A stretch of 7,084 bases of DNA, taken from the NCBI GenBank assembly GCA_919901895.1, contig CAKKQI010000069.1, positions 1-7,084 on the forward strand, written 5' to 3'. Below, piece after piece: positions 6,057 to 7,084 of the stretch. A program made the translations under genes and the position numbers. Positions within the stretch are counted from its first letter, which is position 1; the number at the start of each line of letters is the position of its first letter. Below the pieces are notes generated by a model that did not search any database, was not told where the DNA came from, and saw only the letters and a list, made by a program, of their open reading frames with translations. Source of the DNA: Candidatus Brocadiaceae bacterium. GTDB taxonomy: Bacteria; Planctomycetota; MHYJ01; JACQXL01; CAKKQI01.

Positions 6057-7084
6057 AGTTATTTAAAGAACCCTAAAGTATCGGTCGGCCTTAATTTGGT
6101 ATTTTTATTAATCTTGTCTATCAGCGGCTGGAGTTGTCAGAGCGCTTCCGAAACGACTGCCCTACCGGTCCTTTCCCCGTCCGGCCCGGTTCAACCACCG
6201 GCCGACCCGTTAAATAAATTGACCGCTTCGGAGTTAAAAAAGCATGTGGTCTATTTAGCCAACGACGAACTAGCCGGCCGGGAAGCCGGCACGACGGGAG
6301 GAAAAAAAGCGGCTGAATACGTAGCCAAAGAATTCAAAAATATCGGCTTAAAAACACTGGCACCGAGTAATTCTTATTTCCAGGAATTTACCGTTCAAGG
6401 GCTGGATTTAAGAAACGTTCTGGGCTATATTGAAGGTTCCGACCCGGTTCTGAAAAAAGAATCCGTCGTCATCGGAGCCCATTATGATCACCTGGGACTG
6501 GGTGGAAGCGGTAGCCGCGGCAGCGCGTCCGGCCAGATTCATCCCGGGGCCGACGATAACGCTTCCGGCATAGCCGGCCTGATTGAGCTGGCCCGGGCCT
6601 TTGTGGCGCTCCCGGAAAAACCAAAAAGAAGCATCATCTTCATCGCTTTTGACGGCGAAGAAAAAATGATGTTAGGTTCACGCCACTACACACAAAATCC
6701 GTGGTGGCCATTGGAGAAAACAATTTATATGGTCAATCTGGATCAAATCGGTCGGTCAATTAACGATAAAATTATCGTTCTGGGCTCGCTGTCTAATCTT
6801 ACCTCTAAAGAAACTTTAACTGAACTTAATAACCGGACCGTTAAACTGGACCTCCAGTTCAAGAATCTGGGAGCGATGGAATTAGCCAGCGATAACGGCC
6901 CATTTTACCAACAAAAAATACCGTATCTATTTTTTAATTCGGGCCGATATGATGACCGGCACACCCCCAATGATACGATTGATAAGATAAACGCGGCCGG
7001 GATGGAAAAAATCTGTCGTTTGATATTCCAATATACTTTACAAGTAGCCAATACCGCCGCCCGACCGGTTTACCAGGAAATGCC
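6054..7084 (+). CDS. Paralogous M28-family peptidase, probable lipoprotein, 3' partial, altered metal ligand
   Basis: The frame starts at GTG and is open to the right edge (343 full codons). Lysines at 5 and 8, a hydrophobic core (about 11-23) and C28 in SGWSC, followed by a Pro/Ser-rich linker (29-52), suggest an outer- or inner-membrane lipoprotein, although the lipobox is not canonical. The peptidase domain begins near residue 55 and carries ELAGREAGT, H143-x-D145, D167/D168 in GADDNASG, E202-E203 in FDGEE and D230 in NLDQIGR. At the last ligand, however, the sequence is SDNGPF (N281), where the upstream paralogue has SDHSPF. RHTPNDTID is kept. By hand count, 45 of 55 residues match the paralogue in the first block (58-112) and 35 of 40 around the active-site Glu pair. 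The frame ends at the point where the paralogue's PDZ linker starts, so a PDZ domain may follow outside the window. It may be an active enzyme with an altered site or a non-catalytic binding protein. Confidence 0.9.
   Translation, partial: MSYLKNPKVSVGLNLVFLLILSISGWSCQSASETTALPVLSPSGPVQPPADPLNKLTASELKKHVVYLANDELAGREAGTTGGKKAAEYVAKEFKNIGLKTLAPSNSYFQEFTVQGLDLRNVLGYIEGSDPVLKKESVVIGAHYDHLGLGGSGSRGSASGQIHPGADDNASGIAGLIELARAFVALPEKPKRSIIFIAFDGEEKMMLGSRHYTQNPWWPLEKTIYMVNLDQIGRSINDKIIVLGSLSNLTSKETLTELNNRTVKLDLQFKNLGAMELASDNGPFYQQKIPYLFFNSGRYDDRHTPNDTIDKINAAGMEKICRLIFQYTLQVANTAARPVYQEM
6225..7082 (+). repeat. Tandem gene duplication, copy 2 (peptidase core)
   Basis: This is the partner of 4856-5722. 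Relative to copy 1 it is seven residues shorter before the NVLGYIEG motif, two residues longer in the GSGSRGSASG loop, and two residues longer just before the SDN motif. The repeat probably continues beyond the window edge. Confidence 0.85.

Noticed and set aside
1..7084. CRISPR array, tRNA, rRNA or insertion sequence
   Set aside because: No regularly spaced direct repeats, no cloverleaf or rRNA-like sequence, and no transposase or terminal inverted repeats were seen on either strand.

Overview
This 7084-base window encodes four genes, all on the + strand. Both edges cut through genes. It looks like chromosomal DNA from a Gram-negative bacterium of moderate GC content. The first two genes have architectures that are common in Planctomycetes and related PVC or candidate-phylum genomes: von Willebrand A (VWA), Ig-like sandwich, inactive glutamine-amidotransferase-like domain and transmembrane helices. 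The taxonomic guess is an inference from those architectures, not from a marker gene.

Layout. Positions 1-2006 hold the 3' part of a BatA-like membrane protein whose N-terminus lies outside the window. Four bases later, at 2011-4476, is a complete 821-residue membrane-anchored VWA protein with the same general layout. These are the last members of what is usually a MoxR ATPase / DUF58 / BatA / VWA operon, whose earlier genes would lie to the left. A 229-base non-coding gap (4477-4705) follows, with a weak promoter candidate and a small inverted repeat but no clear terminator. Then come two tandem, closely related exported M28-family zinc aminopeptidases: 4706-6040 (complete, with a C-terminal PDZ domain) and 6054-7084 (GTG start, probable lipoprotein, cut off by the window edge). 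They are 13 bases apart and almost certainly co-transcribed.

How the genes work together. The VWA pair probably forms a periplasm- or membrane-associated complex operated by the MoxR-type ATPase. The peptidase pair would degrade peptides outside the cytoplasm. Nothing in the sequence links the two pairs functionally, and the gap suggests separate transcription.

Main points of interest. (1) The second peptidase has Asn in place of the conserved metal-binding His of the SDH motif, while the first copy keeps it. (2) The two peptidases are a mosaic: strongly conserved blocks flank a diverged block that contains this ligand. (3) Short GC-rich palindromes recur inside the coding sequences at linkers, loops and tails. 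One is a 42-base tandem-repeat/double-hairpin insert and another is a 15-base in-frame palindrome, which suggests a dispersed palindromic element tolerated within proteins. (4) The first VWA protein appears to have lost the last MIDAS aspartate, whereas the second keeps it. I found no CRISPR array, RNA gene, insertion sequence or clearly new system.
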